From the NCBI GenBank assembly GCA_028023455.1, contig JAQFVV010000450.1, positions 1 to 64,000 of the forward strand: a stretch of 64,000 nt of DNA, read 5' to 3'. The position numbers and the translations under genes are program-made. Each line of letters opens with the position of its first letter. Within the stretch, counting starts at the first letter, position 1. The DNA comes from Epiperipatus broadwayi. Lineage: Eukaryota; Onychophora; Udeonychophora; Euonychophora; Peripatidae. Positions 12,360 to 24,205 of this stretch are shown here, one piece after another. The notes below the pieces were generated by a model, which saw only the letters and a list, made by a program, of their open reading frames with translations, did no database searches and was not told where the DNA came from.

Positions 12360-14290
12360 ACCTTTTTAGTGTGATAAAAAACAAAACATCCTCTTTGTGA
12401 GTTATTACAAATAGATACCAGCCCACATTCCAAACAGCCAAAGTGAGTTTCATGTCTTCGTCTTTTTTTAGACACACAACACAATGCTAACTTATGGGAA
12501 TGTTATGATGATGAAGATCTACATGTGTAGGTTGCCATGTGATCGCTGAGCTAGATGTGGAAATACATGTGATTTAGGGGAATATTTTATCTTTGAGGAA
12601 AATCCATCAATTAACATGTTGGATAAGGTTCTCCAAAACTGTAGATGGCTCAAGACAGTCAAATTTTTAGATGACCTATAAATAGCATACAAAATGTATG
12701 CATTGGAAATTGCAGTGTCAAAGCAATACCAGAATAGTCGCAATGGCCATCGTGGAGATTTTCTGTCCCAACCATATTGAATTCACTTTTGATTAGCTAA
12801 GTCAACACCACCCACGTACTTGTTATACATTTTTATTGCAGGTGGATGTGGAAATATTTCTTGTGATCCAATTTTATTTTGTCGGCTAACAACAGCATCT
12901 CCAGAACATGCATAAGCATTTGTGATAATAGCTATTGGCTTTTTGTCCATCCATATTGAAAACTGAAGATCAGTATCTTTATCCATGACAACATTAGTCT
13001 CCTCTTTTCATTTTCTTTTTATTACTGTGCAATTCGACAATGCTCTTTGCAATACCTTTTCTTTTTATATTTATTATTCCACAGATATATAGTTTATTTT
13101 CATAAAGTTCTTTGGCTAGTTCCACACTCGAAAAAAATCTGTCACAGAAAATAATGTGATGTTGTTTTCCAAGATGTGGAAGAACTACCGACTTCATGGC
13201 ATGAGTATTAAGGTATTGAGAAGCATTTGAGAATGAGTCTTTGCCTATATACATTTCTATGTAATACACATAATCTTTATGACTATCAGCACACATCCAC
13301 CACTTGAAGTCTCTCTTCAGTAGCTTTGATTTATTGTATTGTTTCATAGTATTGTGGCCTAAACATTTTGTGATTGCCTCATCAACTGCAATTTCCCTGT
13401 GCATCTGGTATAATTTATATTGCATTTTTTTTATTATTGGTATAATTTTATAAATATGGTTAAAATCTTTACTGTTTTTATTCAGAATTGTTTTGTAATT
13501 ATTGAAATGTATACATGATAAAATATTGTTAAATCATTTACATGGCATTATATTAGCAAAATATGGGACCCTCACACTAGGATTAGAGCTTCAAATGTCC
13601 TTCAATCAGATGACAGGGGCCTTACATGAAATTTCCAATGTCATCCCCCAAATGGCAGACAATTCACGATCTGTTACATTTACCCAATCACACATACATT
13701 TATCTTTCGTGGCATATTTATTTGATTCATGAATAATTGTTGCTAAAAGTTTTTTATCAAATAACATAAGAAAAAAATCTAAAATAGAATACTCACCTAG
13801 AATAGAAAACTTCAAACCTGAAGTGTTGGAAAATTCTCTACATTTATCGGTTCACAGGTTATGTTTGGAAACATATGACTGTTACTAGTTGATAAACCTA
13901 CTCTATTGGTATAGTCCAGAAGAACACTTTCTTCTGATGATGATGAAAAATATTTTTTTATCAAATAACATAAGAAAAAAATTTAAAATAGAAAACTCGT
14001 CTATAATAGAAAACTTCAAACCTAAAGTCTAAGTAAAATTCTCTACATTTATCAGTTTGCAGGTCACATTTGGAGGCATATTACTGTTACTAGTTGACAG
14101 TCATAGTCTATTGGTATAGTCCGGAAACACACCTTTAGTTTTTGTTTTCTTTTTGCCTAGTAAAACAGTTTCTTCTTCAGATGATGAAAAAGATTCTTCT
14201 AAATTGCTCTATGTAATGCTATCCTCATCCTCAGATTCAAAGAACTTAGAGCAAATTCATCAGCACTAAAATAATCCATATCTGAATCCA
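12360..14290 (-). pseudogene. piggyBac-family (DDE_Tnp_1_7) transposase pseudogene
   Basis: A nearly full-length protein can be followed across frames on the minus strand. In order it has an acidic N-terminus (DSDMDYFSADE); FFLMLFDKKLLATIIHESNK with W-NVTDREL (13815-13606); PYFANIMPCK and FNNILSCIHFNN; and a central block (13425-12994) with HREIAVDEAI (first Asp), LKRDFKWWMCADS and HHIIFCDRFFSS (second Asp). Then come WMDKKPI, PPAIKMYNKYVGGVDLANQ (12986-12783) and a helix with FDTAISNAYILY. It ends in a cysteine-rich ribbon near 12360-12480 with CCVSKKRRRHET, C..C and CF.FYHTKK. Such enzymes excise and reinsert DNA at TTAA-like sites. Multiple frameshifts and stops, plus an internal 200-bp duplication, make it inactive. 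Confidence 0.92.
13746..14155. repeat. ~205-bp tandem duplication inside the transposase N-terminal region
   Basis: 13746-13948 and 13954-14155 are direct copies sharing TTTTTATCAAATAACATAAG, GAAAACTTCAAACCT, TTCTCTACATTTATC, TACTGTTACTAGTTGA-type sequence and TCTATTGGTATAGTCC. The segment covers codons just before and into the FFLMLF region. Confidence 0.8.
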
Positions 14291-14561
14291 AATTTGCAGT
14301 TGGTTTCTTTTCCGTGCTTTTGTGTCCATATAACGTAATAAACTGTGGAAAAAAAAGAATAACTGGCCTTATTTGTAAAAAAAATAATTTTTTATTGGAG
14401 AAAAATATGACTACTACCGACAGAACGAAAAAAATAACAATGAGAATTATGGTATAGGTGCATGCATAGTTCTCACAGTTTTTCTGTAATTTCAAAAAGA
14501 AAACTGAACTTCAATGCATGAACAAATATGCACGGGTCACCCGATTAAGGATGGAAAGCAG

Positions 14562-16830
14562 TTATAATGGGAATAAAAGCTTGGAAATGCAGGCAAATTT
14601 TTTTTTTTTTTATCTTGATGAATCTTAATACAGTTCAGTTAAATTAAGGTAGTTTAAACTAAATATAACAAAATCAGCAAAAAATAAATTACCAAGGGTG
14701 TAATGGATACTACATATGCAGGCAGGAAATTTTTTTTATATTTTGATGAATCGTAATACTTAACATTACAGTTCAGTTAAATTTTGTTAGTTTAAGCTAA
14801 ATATAAGAAAATGAACAAAAAAATTTATTACCAAGAGTGTATGGGATATGTCTCATAATGGAAATAAATGTAAGCTCAGGAATGTAGGCAGGACATTTTT
14901 TTTTATTTTGATGAATCTTAATAATTTAACATTACAATTCAGTTAAATTCAGCTAGTTGAAGGTAAATTTACCAAAATCAGCAAAAAAATTTATTTCCAA
15001 AATTATATGGGATAATACATGTTTTATAATGGGAATGTAACCTTGGGATTGCAGGCAGGGAAAAATTTCTTTATTTTGATGAATTTTAATACCTTAACAT
15101 GACAGTTCCGTTAAATTAAGCTAGTTTAAGCTAAATATAAAAAAATCAGCAAAAGAATTTATTACCAAAAGTGTATGAAATACTACATATCTTATAAGGG
15201 GAATGTAAACTTGGGAATGCAGGCAGAAAATTTTTATTTTATTTTGATGAATATTAATACTTTAACATGAGAGTTCAGTTAAATTAAGCTCGTTTAAGCT
15301 AAATTTACCAATATCAGCTAAAAATGTTACTACCAACAGTGTATGAGATACTAAATGTCTTATAATGGGAATGTAATTTTGGGAATGCAGGCAGGGCTAA
15401 TTTTTTCTATTTTTATGAATCTTAATACTTTAGCATTACAGTTCAAATAAATTAAACTAATTTGAGCTAAATATAACAAAAATCAGTAAAAATTTATTAT
15501 CAAGAGCGTATGGAATACTACATGTTTGATGATGGAAATTTAACCTTAAAAATGCATGCAAAAAAAATTTTTTTTTTATTTCCTCAATTTTAATACTTTA
15601 ACATTTGAGTTCTGTTAAAGAGAATTTAAGCTAAATTTGACAAAATCAACCAAAATTTCTATTACCATGTCTTAAACATAGGTAAATAAGCATTTATTTA
15701 TATAGTGCTATGTTTATAATTGTAATACATTAAAAATCAGCCTTTACAAGCTATTGTGCATGCGCTTTTTATGAGTCTTAATAATAAATGAATACTTTCA
15801 TTCCCAGCACAAGATATAGTATTTAGAAAAGAATAAAATGAATCCACTTATTCTTTCCAACCCAAATGCATATATATGGGCAAATCTTAAATACTAGAAA
15901 TGAAAGCGTGAGGAAAAACCACTCACTTTAAATTACTTTTTCCAGTATTTAAGATTTGCCCATATATAAGCATTTGGGTTGGAAAGAATAAGTGCATTCA
16001 TTTTGTTCTTTCATAAATACTATATCTCGTGCTGGGAATGAAAGTATTCATTTATTATTAATACTCGTAAAAAGCGCATGCACAATAGCTTGTAAAGGCT
16101 GATCTTTAATGTATTCTTGTAATGGGAATGTAAGCTTACGAATGCTGGCAATGAAAATTTTTTTATTTTGGTGAATCTTAATACTTTATCATTACAGTTC
16201 AATTAAATTAAGCTAGTTTAAGCTAAATATAACAAAATCAGCAAAATATTTTTTTACCAAAAGTGCATGAGATGCTACAATGCTTATATTGGGAAGGTAA
16301 CCTTGGGAATGCAGGCAGGGAGAAAAAATTCTACTTTGATGAATCTTAATACTTTAACATTACAGCTCAGTTAATTTGAACTAGTTTTAGCTAAATATAA
16401 CAAAATCAGTAAAAAAACTTATTAACCCAACTGTATGGGATACTACATGTCTTATAATGTGAATGTAGGCCTAGGAAAGCAGGCATGGAAAAATGTTTGA
16501 TTTGATGAATCTTAATACTTTACCTTTACAGTTCATTTAAATTAAGCTAGTATAAGATAAATTTAACAAAATCAGCAAAAAATATTATTAGAGAGGGTGT
16601 GGCATACTACCTGTCTTGTAATGGGAATGTAACCTTGCAAACGAAGTAGGGAAAATTTTTTATAGTTTGATGAATTTTAAATGAAGTTAGTTTAAGTTAA
16701 ATTTAACAAAATCAGCAAAAAATAATACATGTCTTATAATACATGTCTTATAATGGGAATATAAGCCTGGAGATGCAGGCAGGGAATTTTTTATTTTATT
16801 TTGATGAATCTTAAATTGCATTGCAGTAAC
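14562..16830 (+). repeat. 166-bp satellite/minisatellite array (~12 units)
   Basis: Unit anchors of the type CTTATAATGGGAATGTAA recur at about 15025, 15191, 15359, 15524 and at 16118, 16283, 16452, 16616, giving a period of 164-169 bp. Each unit has an AATGCAGGCAGG box, a T-rich stretch, TTTTGATGAATCTTAATACT, ACATTACAGTTCAGTTAAAT, TAAGCTAGTTTAAGCTAAAT and ACAAAATCAGCAAAAA. Some units are shortened. The array is interrupted at 15724-16114 and ends in (AC)n(AT)n near 16835. Confidence 0.9.
15724..16114. repeat. Foldback element inside the satellite array
   Basis: Arms of about 180 bp (15724-15903 and about 15945-16114) are nearly perfect reverse complements. For example, CAGCCTTTACAAGCTATTGT on the left matches ACAATAGCTTGTAAAGGCTG on the right, and GGGTTGGAAAGAATAAGTG is inverted in the other arm. 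The spacer is about 45 bp. The array continues after it with CTTGTAATGGGAATG. Confidence 0.9.
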
Positions 16831-16899
16831 ACACACACACATATATATATATATATTAAACTGGGTGCTGTATTAGCTCACTTGGGGAACTCATTCTAG

Positions 16900-17560
16900 C
16901 ATGAAATTTTACTTCTTAATAAAAATAGCAATTGTGAAATATAAACTTGTGAATCAATATTGCATGACTTACTTTTATATATAGAAATATGATATTGTAA
17001 AATTCAATCTACATCACAGCAATTTCAATATTGCTTTATTCCATCTCCCTTAGGCAAAGAAGCATAATATCCATAACGTACCCATGCCAAAGCCAAAGCT
17101 ATACAAAATATATAAATGTGACCATGTTTGAAGGACATAGATCTTCTCAGCTGCAGAATTTAACACCTATCATTCAAAGCACTTTTTTGTTTCAGAGTAA
17201 AAGTTTAGAACACCAGTTAACTACACTAGTTAACATGCTCTGAATAATGGTAAACTAATTCAGCACCCAAAAAATCCTGACTAGCTCAATCATAAGAATA
17301 ATATAATACATTACTGCTTTCATTAGTGGTAAAAGAATTGACCGACAAAATATTAAGTTTGAAGACAATTTATTTTAACTAAATACTTATTCTTATAATT
17401 TTTAAACTAGTTTTATAAATGCTCAATTAGTCCAATATTGATAGTTTATATAATAACCACACACACATTCTTAATAATATACATTATAGTATAACATACA
17501 GTTTCAAATAATACAAGGCATTTAAAACACGCTCATCAATAGTTCATTTTATGCATGCTA
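16900..17560. other. No gene recognised
   Basis: Unique-looking AT-rich sequence after the satellite array; a 70-codon opening at 17031 shows no family resemblance. Confidence 0.45.
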
Positions 17561-17569
17561 TAGCGTTCA

Positions 17570-18060
17570 TTGGTTTTTCTGACTCTGGAGGGTTCAAATT
17601 ATTGCAATGGCTACTTTAATATCAGAAATGGATTAAGAAAATGTTATTCATTACCTATAGAATTTTGGAATGGGTCAACTTCTTGCTGTTTGCTGCTTCA
17701 TGTGAGTTTTGCCAACCGGTTGGACTTTAGGCTTCTATGGAGGTTCCTGTTTGCTATTCATAATACTCTTATTCAAGACAGTTAGATATCTCTGGCAGTT
17801 TCAAATTACTAGGCTGGCATCACTTTTTTTGGGCAGGTTGCTGATGTTCCACCAGATTGAGGCTGGAGTCTGGACATATGCTTCCGATGACTGCTAACAC
17901 TGCAGTCATGAAAAAACAGACTCTGGATATGTGACAAGACTGACTGAAGACTCATTGTAAAAACTGATTGTAAATCTGATTGAATGATGAAAAACTGACT
18001 ATTAATGTGAAGACCTGTTATCATTTTTTTAATTTGTTTCTATACCCACCAGCTATAACC
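17570..18060. other. Higher-complexity segment, unidentified
   Basis: More G+C and less simple-sequence than its surroundings. Plus-strand frames contain about 70-codon openings (17570-17785, 17709-17897) without recognisable domains, and no splice or family signature was seen. It may be an old element, an untranslated exon or a non-coding RNA; I cannot decide. Confidence 0.3.
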
Positions 18061-19323
18061 GTTGTTGAAAATTCATCCACTGCTTTTGATAAGATTTTAA
18101 TTAATTAATCCTGTTTTTAGTTAGTAGCTATTGCAAATCCCTGTTGTTTATGGATTTTTGCTTAGTAGCCATTGCTAATTGTTTTTATATAGCTTATGAT
18201 TGTATACAATCCTTGAAAGAAATTCCAATTATATGCTTTCATTTATTTTTCAATATTTAACATTCATATTCTATTTTATTAACATGCACACATTTTACTA
18301 TATTTCTTTATATTTAAAATCAATTCATTATTTACAATCTCATTTATTTTAAATAAATGGGAAAAGATTTTTTAGTGTTATTTTAAGATTTCTTTCCCTT
18401 TTTCTTTAATAGTTTAAACGAAAAGAGAGTACTTTTAATTTCATAGAAATTTATTCTTTAACTGTTATTTACTTGAAATTCTACTTCTAACTTTTCTAAG
18501 TTAACTCCCCCCCCTTCCAATTATTATTTAATATGTAAAACTCTGAATTGACTTTGAGTTGTATTTTGTTTTAAACTAATAAAAAAAAAACTCTTCAGAC
18601 TTCTATAAATTTATTTATTTTCAAATGAGATGTTTTTCTCTTTTTTAAATGAGATATTTTAATTGTTATTTACGGACAAATTATTCTGCAATAATTTTAT
18701 TATTTATTAATTTTAAAACTTGGTGTTTATGCAAATTTTTACTTCCTATAATTGTAACTAACAATTTTTCATGAAGCTCTATCATTAGCGGTACAATATA
18801 TATAATACATAGATATTAATACCCCAACCCTGGTTTATTAAGTAAATGAAATACTCTCAATTCAAAACACAAGTTAAAACTTTTTAAGAGAAAAAAATGG
18901 TTCTTAGTCAATTCATTTATAGAGATAAAAGAGAGATGATCAATGTTTTGTCTTAAATTTTTTTATCGTGCTTTGGATTGAGGGTATTTCATTTATTTAA
19001 TAAACCAGTGTTGGAGTATTAATGTTGTTGTATTACATAATATTAGCCACCGGGAAGTTTATACTTATATATATATAATAAAGAGCAAATATTTCTAAAC
19101 AAGCTTATTTTATTATTTATTTAAGATAAATGCTATAATAGAAAGCATTCAAATGTTTATCTATGATTATCCTCACTCCCAGACCGGTTTCAAACTATGA
19201 CTCTCTTCAGTGAGGAGCTAGGACAATATAAATTAGTGCTGCATTTCCCAAATTTCATAAAAATTGAGAATAACATTATAGTATAACTTGGAAATTTTAA
19301 TAAACTTTTCTCAGAACAATGTA

Positions 19324-19490
19324 ATTCAAAATAAATACATACAAAATGTATATACTTTATTTAACCCTAATAGTATGGTATGCTTAGCATGCTTTCTACT
19401 ACCTGGTAGTCAAAAGCATGCTAAGCATACTATGCTGTTATGATTAAATAAAGCTTTTTTCTATATACATTTTGTATGTATTTATTTTTA
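19324..19490. repeat. Palindrome with ~75-bp arms
   Basis: TTCAAAATAAATACATACAA and TATGCTTAGCATGC on the left face GCATGCTAAGCATA and TTTTGTATGTATTTATTTTT on the right, with an ACTACCTGGTAGT centre. A diverged third arm occurs at 19986-20090, enclosing another palindrome at 19593-19777. Confidence 0.85.
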
Positions 19491-19592
19491 ATTATAAGTT
19501 GTTTATTATTTAGACAATCATTGCAGTTTTAGTAGATTCAAAAAGATCACCATGAGACTATTCTTCAATTTTGTATGGAGAGTTTGTGTTTA

Positions 19593-19777
19593 GCATTATT
19601 TCTTTCAGAACAGATGATGCTGGAAGATGTAGGTTCAAAGCTATGGTTCAAACTTGGACTCATGATCAAGCAAAATGGATTTAATTTCCATGTTTGCTTT
19701 AGGCATGAATCCAAGCTCACCACAGCTTTGAACCTACATCTGCCAGCATCATCTGTTCTGAAAAAAAACAACAATGC
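19593..19777. repeat. Inverted repeat, ~55-bp arms
   Basis: TCAGAACAGATGATGCTGG and GATGTAGGTTCAAAGCTATG on the left are inverted at 19719-19777 (CAGCTTTGAACCTACATCTG, CCAGCATCATCTGTTCTGA). Open frames on both strands across it are a by-product of the palindrome. Confidence 0.9.
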
Positions 19778-21380
19778 TAAATACAAAGTTAAGGTGGGGT
19801 GGCATATTGCCAAAAACATATACACAATAAACAAAAAGAAATCCTGCATTCCTCTTTCAAAAAGGTGGCTCATTTAAATGAACTCATTTTACATCCTCTA
19901 TTCAAATTTTATGCAAATCCCCTATCTTGTTTATTCTTTGATAAATATCAAAAGCTCCTTGAACAATTATTTTTATGAATATGACTACCAGGTAATTGAA
20001 AGCATGCATACCATCCCATGCTATTAGGACTAAAAAAGCTTTGCTCTATATATATCTTTTATATGTATTTATTTTGAATGACATTGAAGGGGGGAGGGAA
20101 TTTTATTCTTAATCAATACAAAACAAATTATTTAAGCTGTTGATATTTTTGGAATTTAAGATCGTAGAGATGTTCATTGTCATGGTTTTAGCTAGGATTT
20201 TACATTGTTGAGATTATGGCATTCAGGATAATGGGGTAAATCCATAAGATAAAAATTCTTTGATACGCACCAAATTTTTTTGTCAATTTTCAGAATTTGA
20301 ACCTAATTGTGTTTTCAATGTCTTATGTCACTTATTCAACTGCAAAAGCCTACAACATCAATTGCTTCCAAGAATTCTGTTTTTTTTTTTTAAATTCTTC
20401 TCTAGAAATATTAAGTAAATGAATAAAAAGTTACTTGGAAAAATGAAATGCACCACAACTGCAATTATTCCATTTTGCAAAGGTTTACCATATATAATCA
20501 CTATCTGGAATTAAATTAATAATTTGATTTTTGGGTGATATCTTTAATAGCTTGATTCATTTCAATTATTCATATTAACTTAAAGATCATTAGTGCTTGT
20601 CATCTTACCCAGAGTATTAAATTCTGCATCCATAGGTAAATTGTGAAGAGTGATTTGGTGATAACTAGCGTCCAATTTGTTAACAGTCGCTAGGAAGTTT
20701 GATTATTGTTCAAAATTAATTTTGACAGAATTTTTGACTAACGATTTTAAAAACAAATTTGTTTCTTATTTACACACAAATATTTACAATATATGCATCA
20801 ACTAAAATTAGACATAATTTTGATAAAAATGCCGATTAATTGTAATATAAAATTATACGAATCATTCTCCGTAATGGTAAAGCAATGCTAAAGCGTATTT
20901 CAAATGCTGACACAAACCATATACCTTATAGCTATCAGAAAACATCAATATATCCGATTATATAATTTAAAATTACTCCAAAATTAAATAGTTTAGCATT
21001 ATTTACTATGTAGATAATTAAACTTTCAGTCAATAAATATTATTGCAACATGTTAATACAAATAGCTTGTTAATAAAGACGCTGCATTGCATAATGAAGC
21101 TAAGTAGTCAGAAATCTATCATGAGTCATAGAAAATCATTGCCATTTAATGCCTGTATTTACTTTGAAATAATTGATAAGATAAAAATATATATATATAC
21201 AAGAAGACCCAAAAATAATCGTAATTCTTCTCTGGTAAGTGCGCCTGTTGTATATGCTTCTGCTGTTATGTACTTCTTATGAGAACTCTTTTGCAACAAA
21301 ATGCCAAATTATGTTACTATATGACATCATGGTGCCGTTTAGCACATTGCTTTGTAAAGCGCATTTTATGTATTTATCAA

Positions 21381-22091
21381 TTTTTTGTAATCACTGAAAA
21401 ATTGGAATGTGAAATTGTTTTCTTTTAGGAAAAATGGGCAGAAAAAAAAAGGTGTAACACTTGAAACAGATTACAAAAAATATGTTCTGGGGTATAATAT
21501 AAGTTTACAAATGATTTAATGAATTGCCAAATTCACCATGTCCCCAAAAAGCATAACAAACGAAGTTCAATATCAAAATAATGTTTACATATATTTTATT
21601 TTTGATGCAAACCAGTTTTCTCTCAAAATTTGTTCTTAATGGTCAGATGTTTTATTTACAAGTTCTGAAAATTTTGTGATGTAGTAGAATATAAATGTCC
21701 TGATTTTGTGGCAAAGTAAGGAGTGCCAGCTTCACCATGACAATTTCTCTGTGAGCAGTCTTAGGTGTGAAACAATTTTTAATTGAATTATACATGACCC
21801 AGTTTATCTGTTATATTTGCTTACTCTGTATGATTTTTTCTTCTCTCAAATAAAAAAAATGCCTCAAACTTTTTTTCTTTTGTTGACTTCGAAAGTGATG
21901 AAAAAACCAAAAATGACAGTTGTTAAAACGCTTCACTTTGTGTTTCCGGACTCGTTTGAAAAGTGAAGAACATGTTTAGACTGGCATATTGTATTAAATA
22001 GACAGCACTTTGAAGATTAAATTTACAACACTTAAAAATAAATAAACAATTTTTTATTATAAAATTTAAGTTATTTTTACCCTCTCATATA
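21381..22091 (+). pseudogene. mariner-family transposase remnant, copy 1
   Basis: The plus strand reads ETDYKKYVLGYNI, then WQSKECQLHHDNFSV, then (after degraded codons) YLLYLLTLYDFFFSQIKK, and WHIVLNRQHFED near the end. These match mariner blocks: HHDNAPAH with the second catalytic Asp; PYSPDLAPCDFFLFPKLK with the third Asp; and the terminal W..C....G.YFE. It has stops and lacks the 5' third. It ends in TTATTTTTACCCTCTCATA, like mariner ends. A reverse copy lies at 24955-25640. Confidence 0.75.
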
Positions 22092-23210
22092 TTTCTCACA
22101 TTTATACATCCTGGATAAGATCATAAATGAAGAAGGAGGCAGTGCAAAGAGGAAGGCCCTGAAATACAAGACCTGTATTAATGGCCCGTCACAATCAACA
22201 AAGACTGCATTTATAATGATATAAAAAAAGGAATATCGTTGAAGTTTCAAGAGTCAATATATTGATGAATGCTGGTTCAGCACGAAGTGTATCTGGGCAT
22301 CATTTATTTTTTCCATATGATTATGTTCCATGAACGAATGATGGAACAGAAGTTTGAAATATATTTAAATACATATAATATGAAGTTAAGGTTATATAGC
22401 TCAAAATTTGACTAAATATTTCTAATGTATCTATAGTGTGTGAGTTTGGTCTGTTCTGGATAGCTGCGATAGGATTGAGCTAAGATAAAAAAAAAAAAAT
22501 TGAATATATATATGTTTGCACATACAGGAGTATGGTAGAACAGTAAAATCATAGAATTTAGCCAAGAGAAAGTTAAAATATTGAAAATCACTATTGAATT
22601 AAATTTTTTTTATCTAAAGTTACTGCTGATCTTATATGATGAAAGTCATAAAAATACGATTATAATAAATTAAAACTTATAATATTAATAGGCATACAGT
22701 ATTAAAATAATTATGTGGATATATATAAAATATTTATATAAAGAAAACGTATTATCACATAACTTTTTTTCTTCAATATTTAGAATTATTTGATAAGTTT
22801 TACGAATTTAGACACAACTTCCTATAGTTAAAATTGAATAAAGATAATGAAAATGTTGTAAGGTAATATTAATAAGAATTCGTATTTAATATGTTATGAA
22901 GGAAAAAAAAAATTGTATTGCATTTTCAGCAGTAAAATTGTCTGCTATGAAATAAAAATTACATCAGTTATAAAAAAAATCTTAGATATTACCATACAAT
23001 TTTATGAGAGTAAACATTACTAAAATTAACATACAAGATCAAATTTATGGATATTAGGAAATAAAATAAAATTTATTTTACTAATTGATTTTTGAAAAGT
23101 AAATTTTGAGGCTGAAGAATATTCAGATAAAAAGAAAATATTTGTTCTTTCTTGTATTAAATTTATTAATTAAATAAATTATCGATGAGAGTCATCAAAC
23201 AACAAATATG

Positions 23211-23813
23211 TTTAAACCACCAAACATCACATGATCACCATTTCTTATACTTGCTCATAACTATTATTAAAATAGGCAAAACTCTCCATATAGTAGTGCC
23301 ACTCAGTGCAAACCAGAGTAATCAATGGATGCCAGAAGGCTTGCAAATAAAATCCCTATCTAGTGACTACTCATCCAATATCCCCAGATTAGTTTCTAGC
23401 TTGTGGTTTTCATCAGTGAGAAACCTTGGATCTGAGAGCACTGTATCTAGATCTTAGGATCTAATGCAACCGTCCACCTTTTATCTCTAAACTAGAAAAC
23501 TATCAGTTTAAAATTAAAAATATATTTTTCAATCCAAATTCATTAAATGGAGAGTTGCATTAGATCCTAAGATCTAGGTGCAGTGCTCTGAGATCCAAGG
23601 ATCACCACTGATGAAAGCCACAAGCTAGAAACTAGTCTGAGGATATTGGATAAGTAGGCACTAGATAGGGATTTTATGCATAAGCCTTTTGGTATCCATT
23701 GGTTATTCTAGCTTGCACTGAGTGGGACTACTGTATGGAGAATATTGCCTGTTTTAATAAGTTATGAGCAAGCATAAGAAATGGTGATCATGTGATGTTT
23801 AGTAGTTTAATAC
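23211..23813. repeat. Foldback family A, complete inverted pair
   Basis: Arms of about 270 bp (23211-23482 and 23552-23813) are inverted copies. The left begins ACCACCAAACATCACATGAT and ends GATCTTAGGATCTAATGCAA; the right begins TTGCATTAGATCCTAAGATC and ends ATCATGTGATGTTTAGTAGT. The spacer is about 70 bp. This is the best full copy of the family; a further arm (24001-24205) follows. Confidence 0.9.
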
Positions 23814-24000
23814 TAATCCTGCATAATAGAATAGTGGTGGATATAGTTAGAAAAGAATCAAAGACACCAAAATGTATGGGTACTGAACTGAGTTCAGACC
23901 TATGTGATTATATAAGCTAATGAGCTTGGATTGAAAATATTGTATTTTCAATTTGACTCATAGTTTTGTAGTTACGTAGAGATAAAAGGTGGCTTCTGGA

Positions 24001-24205
24001 AGGTTGCATTAGATCCTAAGATCTAGGTGCAGTGCTCTCAAATCCAAGACTCTTCACTGATGAAAGCCACAAGCTAGAAACTAGTCTGGAGATATAGGAT
24101 GAGTAAGGATTAGATCGAGATTTTATGCACAAGCCTTCTGGTATCCATTGATTACTCTGGCTTGCACTGAGTGGCACTAAAGTATTGCCTGTTTTAATAA
24201 CAATG
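24001..24205 (-). repeat. Foldback family A, single arm
   Basis: Begins AGGTTGCATTAGATCCTAAG and carries GATGAAAGCCACAAGCTAGA, AGCCTTCTGGTATCCATTGA and TTGCACTGAGTGGCACT. It is truncated at TGTTTTAATAACA. Confidence 0.85.

Larger units (their letters stand above)
10701..14561 (-). mobile_element. piggyBac-like transposon, complete ends, decayed transposase
   Basis: A 3861-bp insertion into the satellite array. TTAT is duplicated on both sides (10697-10700 and 14562-14565) and the array sequence continues in register across the insertion. The outer bases are CTGCTTGGGT at the left and the complement of CTGCTTTCCA at the right, so only about 6 bp of terminal inverted repeat match. Inside is a broken piggyBac-family transposase on the minus strand. 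Canonical piggyBac elements use TTAA and CCY ends, so both target and ends are non-standard or have mutated. Confidence 0.8.

Noticed and set aside
14562-16830. CRISPR-like array of direct repeats
   Set aside because: Units are 166 bp with no short repeat/unique spacer alternation, and the genome is clearly eukaryotic.
19565-19877. Opposed ~100-codon open frames on both strands
   Set aside because: They span a palindrome, so both strands look open; no protein family resemblance.
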